Shown: one piece after another, positions 19,671-28,297 of the stretch | How positions within the stretch are numbered: position 1 is the first letter of the stretch | Layout: each line of letters begins with the position of its first letter | NCBI RefSeq assembly: GCF_000725125.1 | Contig: NZ_JFCB01000019.1 | Coordinates: forward strand, 1-64,000 | Direction: 5' to 3' | DNA: 64,000 nt | DNA from: Streptomyces toyocaensis | GTDB lineage: Bacteria > Actinomycetota > Actinomycetes > Streptomycetales > Streptomycetaceae | Notes under the pieces: generated by a model | What the model was told of the DNA's origin: nothing | The model's input: the letters and a program-made list of their open reading frames with translations, nothing else | Databases searched by the model: none | Translations under genes and position numbers: made by a program

Positions 19671-20900
19671 TCAGCCGCCGAACTCCTGCAGACCCTTCAG
19701 AGCCTGGTCCAGCAGGGCCTGGCGGCCCTCCAGCTCACGCTCGAGCTTCTCGGCCTTGGCGGTGTTGCCCTGCGCCCGGGCCTGCTCGATCTGGCCCTTC
19801 AGCTTGTCCACGGCGGCCTGGAGCTGACCGGTCAGCCCCGCGGCACGCGCGCGTGCCTCCGGGTTCGTCCGGCGCCACTCGGCCTCCTCGGCCTCCTGCA
19901 GGGCGCGCTCCACGGCGTGCATCCGGCCCTCGACCTTCGGGCGGGCGTCCCGCGGCACATGACCGATGGCCTCCCAGCGCTCGTTGAGCGCCCGGAAGGC
20001 GGCCCGCGAGGCCTTCAGATCCGTGATCGGCAGAAGCTTCTCGGCCTCCCCGGCCAGCTCCTCCTTCAGCTTCAGGTTCTCCGCCTGTTCCGCGTCACGT
20101 TCCGCGAAGACCGAGCTGCGGGCGGCGAAGAAGACGTCCTGGGCGCCGCGGAAGCGGTTCCACAGGTCCTCCTCGTGCTCGCGCTGGGCACGGCCCGCGG
20201 CCTTCCACTCCGTCATCAGGTCGCGGTAACGGGCGGCCGTCGGACCCCAGTCCGTCGAGTTCGACAGCGACTCGGCCTCGGCGACCAGCCGTTCCTTGGT
20301 CCTGCGGGCCTCTTCGCGCTGCGCGTCCAGCTGCGCGAAGTGCTGCTTGCGCCGCTTGGAGAACGCCGACCGCGCGTGCGAGAACCGGTGCCACAGTTCG
20401 TCGTCGGACTTGCGGTCCAGCCGCGGCAGGCCCTTCCAGGTGTCCACCAGGGCCCGCAGCCGCTCACCGGCCGCCCGCCACTGGTCGGACCGCGCGAGCT
20501 CCTCGGCCTCGACGACCAGCGCCTCCTTGGCGTGACGCGCGTCGTCGGACTGCCTGGCCCGCTGCGCCTTGCGCTCCTCGCGCCGCTTGTCCACCAGCTC
20601 CACGAGCTTGTCCAGCCGGGCCCTGAGGGCGTCCAGGTCACCGACCGCGTGATGGGCGTCGACCTGCTCGCGCAGGTGCTCGATCGCGGTCAGCGCGTCC
20701 TTGGACGACAGGTCGGTGGTCTTCACTCGCTTCTCGAGGAGGCCGATCTCGACAACCAGGCCCTCGTACTTGCGCTCGAAGTAGGCCAGCGCCTCCTCGG
20801 GGGAGCCGGCCTGCCAGGAACCGACGACCTTCTCGCCGTCGGCCGTACGCACGTACACGGTCCCCGTCTCGTCGACGCGGCCCCACGGGTCGCTGCTCAC
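19671..20900 (-). CDS. DUF349 domain-containing protein
   Basis: The 409-residue protein is almost entirely helical and charged, with several DUF349 repeats recognisable by the recurring LWHRFSHARSAFSKRRKQHF and LWNRFRGAQDVFFAARSS patterns about 70 residues apart. The C-terminal 90 residues look like a coiled coil. No enzyme motif or membrane segment is present and the function is unknown. The GTG start (20898-20900) follows GGAGGCGCT on the minus strand. It is convergent with relA, a pairing common in actinobacteria. Confidence 0.9.
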   Translation of the reverse strand: MSSDPWGRVDETGTVYVRTADGEKVVGSWQAGSPEEALAYFERKYEGLVVEIGLLEKRVKTTDLSSKDALTAIEHLREQVDAHHAVGDLDALRARLDKLVELVDKRREERKAQRARQSDDARHAKEALVVEAEELARSDQWRAAGERLRALVDTWKGLPRLDRKSDDELWHRFSHARSAFSKRRKQHFAQLDAQREEARRTKERLVAEAESLSNSTDWGPTAARYRDLMTEWKAAGRAQREHEEDLWNRFRGAQDVFFAARSSVFAERDAEQAENLKLKEELAGEAEKLLPITDLKASRAAFRALNERWEAIGHVPRDARPKVEGRMHAVERALQEAEEAEWRRTNPEARARAAGLTGQLQAAVDKLKGQIEQARAQGNTAKAEKLERELEGRQALLDQALKGLQEFGG

Positions 20901-21037
20901 AGCGCCTCCTCCACATGATGCCGTCGAGGGGCCTGCGAGCTCCCCCGGGCATCGTCCACAGTTTCGTCACGGCCAACATAGGCGACCGACGGGATGCCTG
21001 TCCGCATCCCGCGCGACCGAAATTCCGCAGTTGGGGG

Positions 21038-21859
21038 TCAGGATTCGGTGACGGTCGCCTTGTCGATCACGACCGTCGCGTTGGGCGCCCCGTCCCCGGC
21101 TCCGGTGTTCTCCCCGGCGCCGGCGATCTTCTTGAGCACCTTCATGCCGGCGTCCGAGACGGTACCGAACGGTGTGTAGTTGGGCGGCAGCTGACTGTCC
21201 TGGTAGACCAGGAAGAACTGACTGCCACCACTGTCCTTCTGCCCGGTGTTGGCCATCGCGACCGTGCCCGCCGGGTAGATGTTCTCCTTCAGGACCTCGT
21301 CCTTCAGGTTCTCGTCGGGGATCGTGTACCCGGGGCCGCCGGTGCCGGTGCCGGTCGGGTCACCGCACTGCAGCACGTAGATGCCGTTGGTGGTGAGCCG
21401 GTGGCACTTGCTGTGGTCGAAGTAGCCCTTGTTCGCCAGGAAGTCGAACGAGTTGACCGTGTGCGGCGCCGCCGACGCCTTCAGCGCCACGTCTATCGGC
21501 CCGCAGGTCGTGTCCAGCTTCAGCGTGTACGTCGCCGACCTGTCGATGGACATCGCCGGCTCCTTCTTCCAGGTCTGCTTCTCGACCTTGCCGTCCGCGG
21601 GCTTCTCGCACGGGTCCGGGGCCTTGCTCGTCGGTGCGGCGCTCGGCGTGACCTCGGCGTTCGCGTCGGTCTTGTCGTCGTCCCGCTCCAGCGCCCCGGT
21701 CGCGTACAGTGCGCCGCCGCCCACGAGGACCACGCCGAGCACGGACGCGATCACCGAGTTGCGGATCCGCGACGTGCGACGCGCCTCGGTGCGCCGCTGC
21801 TGCTGCCGCAAGAACTTCTCCCGGGCGAGCTGACGCCGCCGCTGTTCCTGGCTGACCAC
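21038..21859 (-). CDS. Membrane-anchored cyclophilin-type peptidyl-prolyl isomerase
   Basis: The 273-residue protein has a basic cytosolic N terminus, one membrane helix (about 33-53), a linker of about 30 residues, and a cyclophilin domain on the outside. Domain landmarks are KCHRLTTNGIYVLQCGDP (catalytic Arg and Gln), SGGSQFFLVY, and FGTVSDAGMKVLKKI. It should act on exported proteins. Three Cys residues in the domain region (CEKP, TTCG, KCHR) are unusual for a cyclophilin core and could form a disulfide. The GTG at 21859 follows GAGAGAA. It lies 137 bases upstream of the DUF349 gene on the same strand. Confidence 0.9.
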   Translation of the reverse strand: MVSQEQRRRQLAREKFLRQQQRRTEARRTSRIRNSVIASVLGVVLVGGGALYATGALERDDDKTDANAEVTPSAAPTSKAPDPCEKPADGKVEKQTWKKEPAMSIDRSATYTLKLDTTCGPIDVALKASAAPHTVNSFDFLANKGYFDHSKCHRLTTNGIYVLQCGDPTGTGTGGPGYTIPDENLKDEVLKENIYPAGTVAMANTGQKDSGGSQFFLVYQDSQLPPNYTPFGTVSDAGMKVLKKIAGAGENTGAGDGAPNATVVIDKATVTES

Positions 21860-22042
21860 CGGGTTCTCTCCTCATGCGTCTCGTGTGCCGGCCGGTACGC
21901 GTGCGTGCGTGCGGTGAGCCGACCGCCTGCGTGTGCCCCGTACCGTATATGGGTTCGCTGAGGAATCGGCAGCGCCGGTAGGCTCTGACCACGGGCGCCG
22001 CCCCGTCGCAAGCCTCCCGTATCGACACAACGAAGGACGATC

Positions 22043-22750
22043 GTGCTCATTGCCGGGTTCCCCGCCGGGGCCTGGGGGACGAACTGTTATCTCGTCGCCC
22101 CCGCCGCGGGTGAGGAGTGCGTGATCATCGACCCCGGCCACCAGGCCGCCGACGGCGTCGCGGAGGCGGTCCGCAAGCACCGGCTCAAGCCCGTCGCCGT
22201 CGTCCTCACCCACGGTCACATCGACCACGTCGCCTCCGTCGTCCCCGTGTGCGGGGCGCACGACGTACCGGCCTGGATCCACCCCGAGGACCGCTACATG
22301 ATGAGCGACCCCGAGAAGGGGATCGGCCGCGCCATCGGCATGCCGCTGATGGGCGAGCTGACCGTGGGGGAGCCGGACGACGTCAAGGAGCTCACCGACG
22401 GCGCGCGGCTGCGGCTCGCGGGCCTGGAGTTCTCCGTCGCGCACGCGCCGGGCCATACCAAGGGGTCGGTGACCTTCGGCATGCCCGAGGCCGCGGACGT
22501 CCCGCCGGTCCTCTTCTCGGGCGACCTGCTGTTCGCCGGCTCCATCGGACGCACCGACCTGCCGGGCGGTGACATGGCCGAGATGCTCGGCTCGCTGGCC
22601 CGCGTGTGCCTGCCGCTCGACGACTCGACCGTGGTGCTGTCCGGCCACGGCCCCCAGACGACCATCGGTCAGGAGCGCGCCACCAACCCGTACCTGCGGC
22701 AGGTGGCCGCCGGCCAGGGAGCATCCGAGGCTCCCCGACGAGGAATGTGA
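22043..22750 (+). CDS. MBL-fold metallo-hydrolase (glyoxalase II-like)
   Basis: This 235-residue metallo-beta-lactamase-fold hydrolase has metal ligands H57-x-H59-x-D61-H62 in VVLTHGHIDHVAS, a further His in APGHTKGS, the bridging Asp in FSGDLLF, and a last His in LSGHGP. That is the complete two-metal set of the glyoxalase II/YcbL group. The true substrate is unknown. GTG start behind GAAGGA. It is followed 12 bases later by hisS, so the two are co-transcribed. Confidence 0.9.
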   Translation: MLIAGFPAGAWGTNCYLVAPAAGEECVIIDPGHQAADGVAEAVRKHRLKPVAVVLTHGHIDHVASVVPVCGAHDVPAWIHPEDRYMMSDPEKGIGRAIGMPLMGELTVGEPDDVKELTDGARLRLAGLEFSVAHAPGHTKGSVTFGMPEAADVPPVLFSGDLLFAGSIGRTDLPGGDMAEMLGSLARVCLPLDDSTVVLSGHGPQTTIGQERATNPYLRQVAAGQGASEAPRRGM

Positions 22751-22762
22751 CGAGAGACTTCC

Positions 22763-24025
22763 GTGAGCACTTTCAAGGCCCCCAGGGGCACGTACGACCT
22801 GATCCCGCCGGACAGCGCCAAGTACCTGGCCGTGCGCGAGGCCATCGCCGCCCCCCTGCGCAACTCCGGCTACGGCTACATCGAGACGCCCGGCTTCGAG
22901 AACGTCGAGCTGTTCGCGCGCGGTGTCGGCGAGTCCACCGACATCGTCACCAAGGAGATGTACGCCTTCGAGACCAAGGGCGGCGACCGGCTCGCCCTGC
23001 GCCCCGAGGGCACCGCCTCCGTGCTGCGCGCCGCCCTGGAGGCCAACCTGCACAAGGCGGGCAACCTCCCGGTGAAGCTCTGGTACTCCGGCTCGTACTA
23101 CCGCTACGAGCGCCCCCAGAAGGGCCGTTACCGCCACTTCTCCCAGGTCGGCGCCGAGGCGATCGGCGCGGAGGACCCGGCGCTCGACGCCGAGCTGATC
23201 ATCCTCGCCGACCAGGCGTACCGCTCGCTGGGCCTGCGCGACTTCCGCATCCTGCTCAACAGCCTGGGCGACAAGGAGTGCCGCCCGGTGTACCGGGCCG
23301 CGCTGCAGGACTTCCTGCGCGGGCTGGACCTGGACGAGGACACCCTGCGCCGCGCGGAGATCAACCCGCTGCGGGTGCTGGACGACAAGCGCGAGTCGGT
23401 GCAGAAGCAGCTCGCCGGCGCCCCCCTGCTGCGCGACTACCTGTGCGACGCGTGCAAGGCGTACCACGAGGAGGTCCGCGAACTGATCTCCGCGGCGGGT
23501 GTGACCTTCGAGGACGACCCCAAGCTGGTGCGCGGCCTGGACTACTACACGCGCACCACCTTCGAGTTCGTCCACGACGGCCTGGGCTCGCAGTCCGCGG
23601 TGGGCGGCGGCGGACGCTACGACGGCCTGTCCGAGATGATCGGCGGCCCCGCGCTGCCGTCCGTCGGCTGGGCCCTGGGCGTCGACCGCACGGTGCTGGC
23701 CCTGGAGGCGGAGGGCGTCGAGCTGGAACTCCCCGCCACGACCAGTGTGTTCGCCGTCCCGCTCGGCGAGGAGGCCCGCCGGGTGCTGTTCTCGAAGGTC
23801 ACCGAGCTGCGCAAGAACGGGGTGGCCGCGGACTTCGGTTACGGCGGCAAGGGCCTCAAGGCCGCGATGAAGGCGGCCAACCGTTCGGGCGCCCGGTACG
23901 CGCTGCTCCTGGGTGAACGCGACCTCGCCGAGGGCGTGGTCCAGCTCAAGGACCTGGATTCCGGGGAGCAGTCGGCGGTCGGCGTGAACGAGATCGTGGC
24001 CGAGCTGGAGTCGCGGCTCGGCTGA
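22763..24025 (+). CDS. hisS: Histidyl-tRNA synthetase
   Basis: This class II synthetase of 420 residues charges tRNA-His. Motif 1 lies around NSGYGYIETPGFE, motif 2 around YRYERPQKGRYRHF, the histidine-specific RGLDYYTRTTFEF loop near 258-270, and motif 3 in GWALGVDRTVLAL. The C-terminal anticodon-binding domain covers about the last 90 residues. GTG start. A terminator hairpin follows the stop. Confidence 0.97.
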   Translation: MSTFKAPRGTYDLIPPDSAKYLAVREAIAAPLRNSGYGYIETPGFENVELFARGVGESTDIVTKEMYAFETKGGDRLALRPEGTASVLRAALEANLHKAGNLPVKLWYSGSYYRYERPQKGRYRHFSQVGAEAIGAEDPALDAELIILADQAYRSLGLRDFRILLNSLGDKECRPVYRAALQDFLRGLDLDEDTLRRAEINPLRVLDDKRESVQKQLAGAPLLRDYLCDACKAYHEEVRELISAAGVTFEDDPKLVRGLDYYTRTTFEFVHDGLGSQSAVGGGGRYDGLSEMIGGPALPSVGWALGVDRTVLALEAEGVELELPATTSVFAVPLGEEARRVLFSKVTELRKNGVAADFGYGGKGLKAAMKAANRSGARYALLLGERDLAEGVVQLKDLDSGEQSAVGVNEIVAELESRLG

Positions 24026-24035
24026 CCCGCGCACG

Positions 24036-24065
24036 GGCGCCGGGTCCCCTCCGGGGCCCGGCGCC
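24036..24065 (+). terminator. Hairpin after hisS
   Basis: A 13-bp stem with one bulged T and a 3-base loop starts 11 bases past the hisS stop. Confidence 0.65.
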
Positions 24066-24281
24066 TTCGTCGTCGGCGGTGCGGGACGTCGTGGCACCCT
24101 GGCGGGGGACGCCGTACGGAACGCGCGTACGGCCACCGGACGGGCGTCGGCCGGAATCGAACGCCCGCGGGTGATCAGCCGTACGTTCTTATGCCCGCAC
24201 AACGGCGGACCCACAGCCCCGTACGGCACAATGGCCCCTGCCCGAAGCAGGTCCCCACCTCCCAGTGACGGAATCGGCGTG

Positions 24282-24947
24282 ATGAGCAAGACGACAGTCA
24301 GGGACGTCGACATGGAGCCCGAGAACCCGCCCTCGCCGGAGCGCACCTCCGCCCCGCGCACGGAAGGCGCGAGCCGGGCGTTCGCCCTGCTCCTGGTGAT
24401 CACGGGCGCGGCCGGTGTGCTCGCCGCGTGGGTGATCACGCTCGACAAGTTCAAGCTGCTCGAGGCCAAGGTCAAGGGCGAGACGTTCGTCCCGGGATGC
24501 AGTCTCAACCCGGTGGTGTCCTGTGGCAGCGTCATGGAGAGCGACCAGGCCTCCGTGTTCGGGTTCCCCAACCCGATGCTCGGCCTCGTGACCTACGGCA
24601 TCGTCGTCTGCGTCGGCATGAGCCTGCTCGCCCGGGCTCGCTTCCCGCGCTGGTACTGGCTCACCCTCAACGCGGGCACGCTCTTCGGTGTCGTCTTCTG
24701 CGCCTGGCTGATGTTCCAGTCGCTGTACCGGATCAACGCCCTGTGCCTGTGGTGCTGCCTGGCCTGGGTCGCCACGATCATCATGTTCTGGTATGTGACG
24801 TCGTTCAACGTCCGCAAGGGCTTCCTGCCCGCACCGGGCTGGCTGAAGAGCTTCTTCGGCGAGTTCACCTGGGTCATGCCGGTCCTGCACATCGGGATCA
24901 TCGGCATGCTGATCCTGACCCGCTGGTGGGACTTCTGGACCAGCTGA
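24282..24947 (+). CDS. Vitamin K epoxide reductase (VKOR) family membrane protein
   Basis: Bacterial VKOR proteins reoxidise DsbA-like thioredoxins with menaquinone. The 221 residues hold the outer-loop cysteine pair C73/C81, the quinone-site CXXC (CLWC, 155-158), the FGFPNP segment, and about five hydrophobic helices. No fused thioredoxin domain is present, so the partner must be encoded elsewhere. The ATG at 24282 follows weakly purine-rich sequence; a frame extension to 24171 has no family similarity that I can see. rarA starts 43 bases downstream. Confidence 0.92.
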   Translation: MSKTTVRDVDMEPENPPSPERTSAPRTEGASRAFALLLVITGAAGVLAAWVITLDKFKLLEAKVKGETFVPGCSLNPVVSCGSVMESDQASVFGFPNPMLGLVTYGIVVCVGMSLLARARFPRWYWLTLNAGTLFGVVFCAWLMFQSLYRINALCLWCCLAWVATIIMFWYVTSFNVRKGFLPAPGWLKSFFGEFTWVMPVLHIGIIGMLILTRWWDFWTS

Positions 24948-24990
24948 CCGGCCGCCCCGGGCTGTCGGTGCGGTGCCTTAGGGTTTCAAC

Positions 24991-26346
24991 GTGGAGCCCG
25001 ACCTGTTCACCGCCGCAGCAGAAGAACGCCAGGAGAAGGACCCGACGGGCAGCCCCCTGGCGGTCCGGATGCGCCCGCGCACCCTCGACGAGGTCGTGGG
25101 CCAGCAGCACCTGCTGAAGCCGGGTTCCCCCCTGCGCAGACTGGTCGGCGAGGGCGCCTCGGGGCCCGCGGGTCCCTCCTCGGTCGTCCTCTGGGGCCCG
25201 CCCGGCACCGGCAAGACCACCCTGGCCTACGTCGTCTCCAAGGCCACCAACAAGCGCTTCGTCGAACTGTCGGCGATCACCGCGGGCGTCAAGGAGGTCC
25301 GCGCGGTCATCGACGGCGCCCGCCGCGCCTCCGGCGGGTACGGCCAGGAGACCGTTCTCTTCCTCGACGAGATCCACCGCTTCAGCAAGGCCCAGCAGGA
25401 CTCCCTGCTCCCGGCCGTGGAGAACCGCTGGGTCACCCTGATCGCCGCGACCACCGAGAATCCCTACTTCTCGATCATCTCCCCGCTGCTCTCCCGGTCC
25501 CTGCTCCTCACCCTCGAACCGCTCACCGACGACGACGTGCGGGACCTGCTGAGGCGCGCCCTGAGCGACGAGCGGGGTCTCAGGAGCGCCCTCGCCCTCC
25601 CCGAGGACACCGAGGACCACCTCCTGCGCATCGCCGGCGGCGACGCCCGCCGCGCGCTGACCGCCCTGGAGGCAGCCGCGGGAGCCGCGCTGGACAAGGG
25701 CGAGGCGGAGATCGCCCTGACCACGCTGGAGGAGACGGTCGACCGGGCGGCGGTGAAGTACGACCGCGACGGCGACCAGCACTACGACGTCGCCAGCGCC
25801 CTGATCAAGTCCATCCGCGGCTCCGACGTGGACGCCGCCCTGCACTACCTGGCCCGCATGATCGAGGCCGGCGAGGACCCCCGCTTCATCGCACGCCGGC
25901 TGATGATCTCCGCGAGCGAGGACATCGGCCTCGCCGACCCCGGCGCGCTGCCCATCGCGGTCGCCGCCGCCCAGGCCGTGGCGATGATCGGTTTCCCCGA
26001 GGCGGCGCTCACCCTCAGCCACGCCACCATCGCGCTCGCCCTCGCCCCGAAGTCCAACGCGGCGACCACCGCGATCGGCGCCGCCCTGGACGACGTGCGC
26101 AAGGGACTGGCCGGTCCCGTGCCGTCCCACCTGCGGGACAGCCACTACAAGGGCGCGACGAAGCTGGGGCACGGGAAGGGCTACACCTACCCGCACGACC
26201 TGCCCGAGGGCATCGCCGAGCAGCAGTACGCGCCGGACGCCCTGAAGGACCGCGAGTACTACGAGCCCACGCGGCACGGTGCGGAGGCGAGGTACGCGGA
26301 CGCGGTCGAATGGACCAGGAAGCACCTCGGTCGGAAGCGGTCCTGA
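24991..26346 (+). CDS. rarA: Replication-associated recombination protein A (MgsA/RarA AAA+ ATPase)
   Basis: RarA is a tetrameric clamp-loader-like ATPase acting at stalled replication forks. The 451 residues show Walker A GPPGTGKTT (69-77), Walker B and DEIH (126-129), the IAATTENPYFSI sensor 1 region, and the C-terminal MgsA domain ending in the PHDLPEGIAEQQYAPD block. GTG start. There is no obvious terminator before the long gap to rpsD. Confidence 0.95.
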   Translation: MEPDLFTAAAEERQEKDPTGSPLAVRMRPRTLDEVVGQQHLLKPGSPLRRLVGEGASGPAGPSSVVLWGPPGTGKTTLAYVVSKATNKRFVELSAITAGVKEVRAVIDGARRASGGYGQETVLFLDEIHRFSKAQQDSLLPAVENRWVTLIAATTENPYFSIISPLLSRSLLLTLEPLTDDDVRDLLRRALSDERGLRSALALPEDTEDHLLRIAGGDARRALTALEAAAGAALDKGEAEIALTTLEETVDRAAVKYDRDGDQHYDVASALIKSIRGSDVDAALHYLARMIEAGEDPRFIARRLMISASEDIGLADPGALPIAVAAAQAVAMIGFPEAALTLSHATIALALAPKSNAATTAIGAALDDVRKGLAGPVPSHLRDSHYKGATKLGHGKGYTYPHDLPEGIAEQQYAPDALKDREYYEPTRHGAEARYADAVEWTRKHLGRKRS

Positions 26347-26648
26347 CCACCCTGTAGACTTGCCCGAAGTGCTGCGTCCCGTGTCCGGCTCCGGTCGGCG
26401 CCTCAGGCGGGACATCCAGCCGGATCCTTCGATCCAGGAGCGTCGCGCACCGTCGTAGGTGTCGCGGGCAGCCCACCACCACCCGTCAGTCCCGGGACCG
26501 GTCGGTGGGCCGTTCGTGTGCTGCACGTATGTGCCCAGACCAGGGGAGCGGCTGCCCGGCTCGTCCGAAGCGGACCTGCTGGGAATTCCCCGGCTGCGGA
26601 TGCGACCTCCCGTAACCCTGAGGCAGCCGAAAAGGAAAAGGAAAAGAA
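26347..26648 (+). other. Long gap upstream of rpsD (probable promoter and 5' leader)
   Basis: This 302-base gap holds no supported gene. A possible -10 hexamer TAGACT is at 26355-26360 without a good -35. If it is used, the rpsD leader is about 280 bases. The last part is purine-rich with repeated GGAAAAG directly before the start. S4 is a translational autoregulator in other bacteria, so an S4-binding leader is possible but not shown. Confidence 0.4.
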
Positions 26649-27263
26649 GTGGCGAACCAGTCCCGCCCCAAGGTCAAGAAGTCGCGTGCCCTCGGCATCG
26701 CGCTGACCCCGAAGGCCGTCAAGTACTTCGAGGCCCGCCCCTACCCGCCGGGTGAGCACGGCCGTGGCCGCAAGCAGAACTCGGACTACAAGGTCCGTCT
26801 GCTGGAGAAGCAGCGTCTGCGCGCGCAGTACGACCTCTCCGAGCGCCAGCTGGTCCGCGCCTACGAGCGTGCCTCCAAGGTGCAGGGCAAGACCGGTGAG
26901 GCCCTGATCGTCGAGCTGGAGCGGCGCCTCGACGCGCTGGTCCTGCGTTCGGGCATCGCCCGCACGATCTACCAGGCCCGCCAGATGGTCACCCACGGCC
27001 ACATCCAGGTCAACGGCAAGAAGGTCGACAAGCCCTCCTTCCGTGTCCGCCCGGACGACGTCGTGCAGGTCCGCGACCGCAGCAAGGAGAAGACCCTCTT
27101 CACGATCGCCCGTGAAGGCGGCTTCGCCCCCGACGGTGAGATCCCGCGCTACCTCCAGGTGAACCTCAAGGCCCTGGCGTTCCGCCTGGACCGCGAGCCG
27201 AACCGCAAGGAGATCCCCGTGATCTGCGACGAGCAGCTCGTCGTCGAGTACTACGCCCGCTGA
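26649..27263 (+). CDS. rpsD: 30S ribosomal protein S4
   Basis: This 204-residue primary 16S rRNA-binding protein has the N-terminal S4 region (RPYPPGEHGRGRKQ), the S4 RNA-binding domain (about 90-160, RRLDALVLRSGIARTIYQAR and HGHIQVNGKKVD), and the usual C terminus ending EQLVVEYYAR. It lacks the four-cysteine zinc motif of C+ S4 proteins, so it is the zinc-independent C- type. It stands alone rather than in the rpsM-rpsK-rpoA operon. GTG start with GGAAAAGGAAAAGAA upstream. Confidence 0.97.
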   Translation: MANQSRPKVKKSRALGIALTPKAVKYFEARPYPPGEHGRGRKQNSDYKVRLLEKQRLRAQYDLSERQLVRAYERASKVQGKTGEALIVELERRLDALVLRSGIARTIYQARQMVTHGHIQVNGKKVDKPSFRVRPDDVVQVRDRSKEKTLFTIAREGGFAPDGEIPRYLQVNLKALAFRLDREPNRKEIPVICDEQLVVEYYAR

Positions 27264-27285
27264 TCCCAGCAGGCACGCGGTGTCC

Positions 27286-27334
27286 CGAGCCCGCCGTCTC
27301 CCCGCCCCTCAGGGCGGACGAGGCGGCGGGCTCG
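27286..27334 (+). terminator. Bipartite hairpin after rpsD
   Basis: An outer 11-bp stem (27286-27296 with 27324-27334) and an inner 6-bp stem (27302-27307 with 27312-27317, loop CTCA) start 23 bases after the rpsD stop. Confidence 0.75.
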
Positions 27335-27474
27335 TGTTCGCCCGGCCCTCTCCTCACCGCGACTTCGCCGGTGGCGGACCGTAATCCGGTGCGGAGGGAC
27401 CTCACCGGCGCGATAGGCTCGGGCACACGACTTTCTCGATGTTCAGGCGCGTTTCAAGGGAGCGGGTGCACACA

Positions 27475-27918
27475 GTGTCCGGTGGCGAGGTGGCCGGAAT
27501 CCTGGTGGCCGTCTTCTGGGCGATCCTGGTCTCCTTCCTCGCCGTCGCGCTGGTGAGGCTGGCCCAGACGCTCCGGGCGACCACCAGACTCGTGGCGGAG
27601 GTGACCGACCAGGCGGTGCCGTTGCTGGCCGACGCCTCCACGGCGGTGCGGTCGGCGCAGACCCAGATCGAACGGGTCGACGCCATCGCCTCCGACGTCC
27701 AGGAGGTCACCTCCAACGCCTCCGCGCTGTCGACCACCGTGGCCTCCACCTTCGGCGGCCCCCTGGTGAAGGTCGCCGCCTTCGGCTACGGCGTCCGCCG
27801 GGCCGTCAGCGGCCGCAAGGACGACGCCCCGGCCAAGGCGCCGAGGCGTACCGTGATCGTGGGCCGCACCGTCCCGGGCGCGCGGCGGGAAAAGCGGGCC
27901 CGGGGAAAGAAGGACTGA
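27475..27918 (+). CDS. DUF948-type membrane-anchored protein
   Basis: This 147-residue protein has an N-terminal membrane helix (about 6-28), a long helical region rich in Ala, Thr and Val that may form a coiled coil (VRSAQTQIERVDAIASDVQE), and a basic C-terminal tail. It resembles DUF948 general-stress/envelope proteins. I chose the GTG at 27475 (MSGGEVAGIL) because GGGAGC lies at good spacing and the helix then starts at once; ATG 27439 and GTG 27466 are alternatives. It is the first gene of a short run leading into alaS. Confidence 0.8.
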   Translation: MSGGEVAGILVAVFWAILVSFLAVALVRLAQTLRATTRLVAEVTDQAVPLLADASTAVRSAQTQIERVDAIASDVQEVTSNASALSTTVASTFGGPLVKVAAFGYGVRRAVSGRKDDAPAKAPRRTVIVGRTVPGARREKRARGKKD

Positions 27919-27925
27919 CCCGACG

Positions 27926-28297
27926 ATGTTCCGCCGAACGTTCTGGTTCACCACCGGTGTCGCCACCGGCGTATGGGCCACCACCAAGGTCAATCGCAAG
28001 CTCAAGCAGCTGACGCCCGAGAACCTCGCCGTCGCCGCGGCGAACAAGGCGATCGAGGCGGGCGGCCGGCTCAGGGACCGAGCGGTGGACTTCGCCCTCG
28101 AGGTCCGCGACAACATGGCCCGGCGTGAGGCCGAACTGGGTGACGCCCTCGGGCTGAACGCCCCCGTCGACCGCGCTCTCCCCCCGCCCCGGGGTTACGC
28201 CGTCATCGAGAACCGCAACAGCCCCAAGTACGTCGAGGGCCCGGGGCAGAAGTCGACGTACACGACGTACCCGTACAACCGGAATGAGGACCACTGA
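27926..28297 (+). CDS. Conserved hypothetical protein upstream of alaS
   Basis: The 123-residue protein starts with a hydrophobic segment (RTFWFTTGVATGVWATTKVNR) that could be a membrane anchor or amphipathic helix. An Ala-rich helix and a polar tail ending in a Tyr/Thr/Asn-rich segment (STYTTYPYNRNEDH) follow. I know of no assigned function. It starts 7 bases after the DUF948-type gene, and its TGA shares one base with the alaS ATG. It is therefore co-expressed with alaS. Confidence 0.8.
   Translation: MFRRTFWFTTGVATGVWATTKVNRKLKQLTPENLAVAAANKAIEAGGRLRDRAVDFALEVRDNMARREAELGDALGLNAPVDRALPPPRGYAVIENRNSPKYVEGPGQKSTYTTYPYNRNEDH

Noticed and set aside
24140..24175. Minus-strand TTCGATTCC resembling a tRNA T-loop
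   Set aside because: The flanking bases do not form the 5-bp T-stem and no acceptor or anticodon arm is present.
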